Shown piece after piece: positions 5,226 through 5,889 of a stretch of DNA of 5,889 bases (position 1 is the first letter of the stretch; the number at the start of each line of letters is the position of its first letter). The notes below the pieces were generated by a model that had not been told where the DNA came from, did not search any database, and saw only the letters and a program-made list of their open reading frames with translations. The position numbers and the translations under genes are program-made. Source of the DNA: Alkanindiges sp. (GTDB lineage: Bacteria; Pseudomonadota; Gammaproteobacteria; Pseudomonadales; Moraxellaceae); NCBI GenBank assembly GCA_030152125.1, contig JASLIR010000113.1, positions 1 to 5,889 of the forward strand, in the 5' to 3' direction.

Positions 5226-5889
5226 ATGGCTGATGTGCAGCAAGCCCCGGTAGTCATTATTGGTGCAGGTCCGGCGGGTTTAATGGCAGCAGAGATACTG
5301 GTACAGGCGGGTTATACCGTACAGGTATATGAACAAATGCCATCCGCCGCACGCAAGTTCCTTATGGCAGGTAAAACCGGCCTGAATATCAGCCACAGTG
5401 AAGAGATTGAGCTGTTTATTAGCCGCTATGATCAGGCCGACTGGCTTGGCCCCATGGTTAAAGCCTTTGATGCGCTGGCCATTCAGCACTGGATGGCAGG
5501 TTTGGGCATTAGTTCGTATATTGGCAGCTCCGGGCGTATTTTTCCGCTGGAAATGAAAGCCGCACCTTTATTACGCGCCTGGCTGGCACGTTTAAAACAG
5601 CAGGGCGTACAGTTTTTTTACCGGCACCAATGGCTGGGCTGGACAGATAATGGACAGCTACAGTTTAAGCATGCTGAGCAGCTGTTTGGGCAACCAGCCA
5701 GTGCGGTGGTGCTGGCAACTGGTGGTGGCAGCTGGCGCCGTTTGGGCAGCGATGCTGCATGGGTGGATGTATTACAGCAGCAGGATGTGCAGATACAACC
5801 CCTGCAAGCCTCTAATGTGGGCGTGCAGGTGGTTTGGTCTGCCTTTATGCAAACGCTGGCTGGGCAACCCTTAAAGCGGGTAAAGGCAT
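5226..5889 (+). CDS. FAD-dependent oxidoreductase of the BaiN/TIGR03862 flavoprotein family, N-terminal part (runs off window)
   Basis: The first 221 codons are open to the window edge. FAD-binding features are PVVIIGAGPAGLMAAE at 8-23 (GxGxxG), a ribose-contacting acidic residue E36 in VQVYEQ, RKFLMAGKTGLNISHSE at 43-59, and VVLATGGGSW at 161-170. GSSGRIFPLEMKAAPLLRAWL at 100-120 is diagnostic for the TIGR03862/BaiN (HI0933-like) group rather than other FAD enzymes. These are soluble flavoproteins of mostly unknown physiological substrate. The family usually reads KGGLN where this protein has KTGLN (T51). AGGAA at 5211-5215 lies 10 bases before ATG 5226 and overlaps the end of the methyltransferase gene, so the two are very probably one operon with coupled translation. 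The C-terminal half is not visible. Confidence 0.9.
   Translation, partial: MADVQQAPVVIIGAGPAGLMAAEILVQAGYTVQVYEQMPSAARKFLMAGKTGLNISHSEEIELFISRYDQADWLGPMVKAFDALAIQHWMAGLGISSYIGSSGRIFPLEMKAAPLLRAWLARLKQQGVQFFYRHQWLGWTDNGQLQFKHAEQLFGQPASAVVLATGGGSWRRLGSDAAWVDVLQQQDVQIQPLQASNVGVQVVWSAFMQTLAGQPLKRVKA

Overview
The window looks like ordinary chromosomal DNA from a gammaproteobacterium. The hemH protein text (for example [11 protein letters not shown] followed by ILNLFVLP) and the DUF4377 lipoprotein resemble Moraxellaceae (Acinetobacter relatives). That lineage call is an impression from protein similarity, not a computed result. All genes have similar mid-range base composition, and I see no insertion sequence, tRNA, rRNA, CRISPR array or phage gene.

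Layout, left to right. (1) The 3' end of a glutamate racemase gene (murI-like) at 1-210. (2) A 271-base regulatory-looking gap holding two perfect 16-bp palindromes. (3) A 336-residue DUF4062 protein with a coiled coil and an unrecognised C-terminal domain, closed by a good intrinsic terminator. (4) Ferrochelatase hemH. (5) A YcbL/GloC-type metallo-beta-lactamase-fold hydrolase, with a consensus extended -10 in the short gap before it. (6) A 247-base gap with no convincing gene, then a small DUF4377 lipoprotein. (7) On the minus strand, the zinc-binding DNA gyrase inhibitor YacG, convergent with the lipoprotein gene. (8) Divergent from yacG, a two-gene plus-strand unit: a TrmB-like SAM methyltransferase, then, 7 bases later, a BaiN/TIGR03862-type flavoprotein cut off by the window end.

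Most genes are housekeeping: peptidoglycan precursor supply, the last step of haem synthesis, thioester or glyoxal detoxification, gyrase modulation, and tRNA or other methylation. They do not form one pathway. The gene that stands out is the DUF4062 gene, which has its own palindrome-rich upstream region and its own terminator and so looks like an independently controlled single-gene unit. The other point of interest is the TrmB-like protein, whose usual PDPW/HxKRR signature is replaced by a different, proline-rich sequence. I did not find a clear new multi-gene system here.
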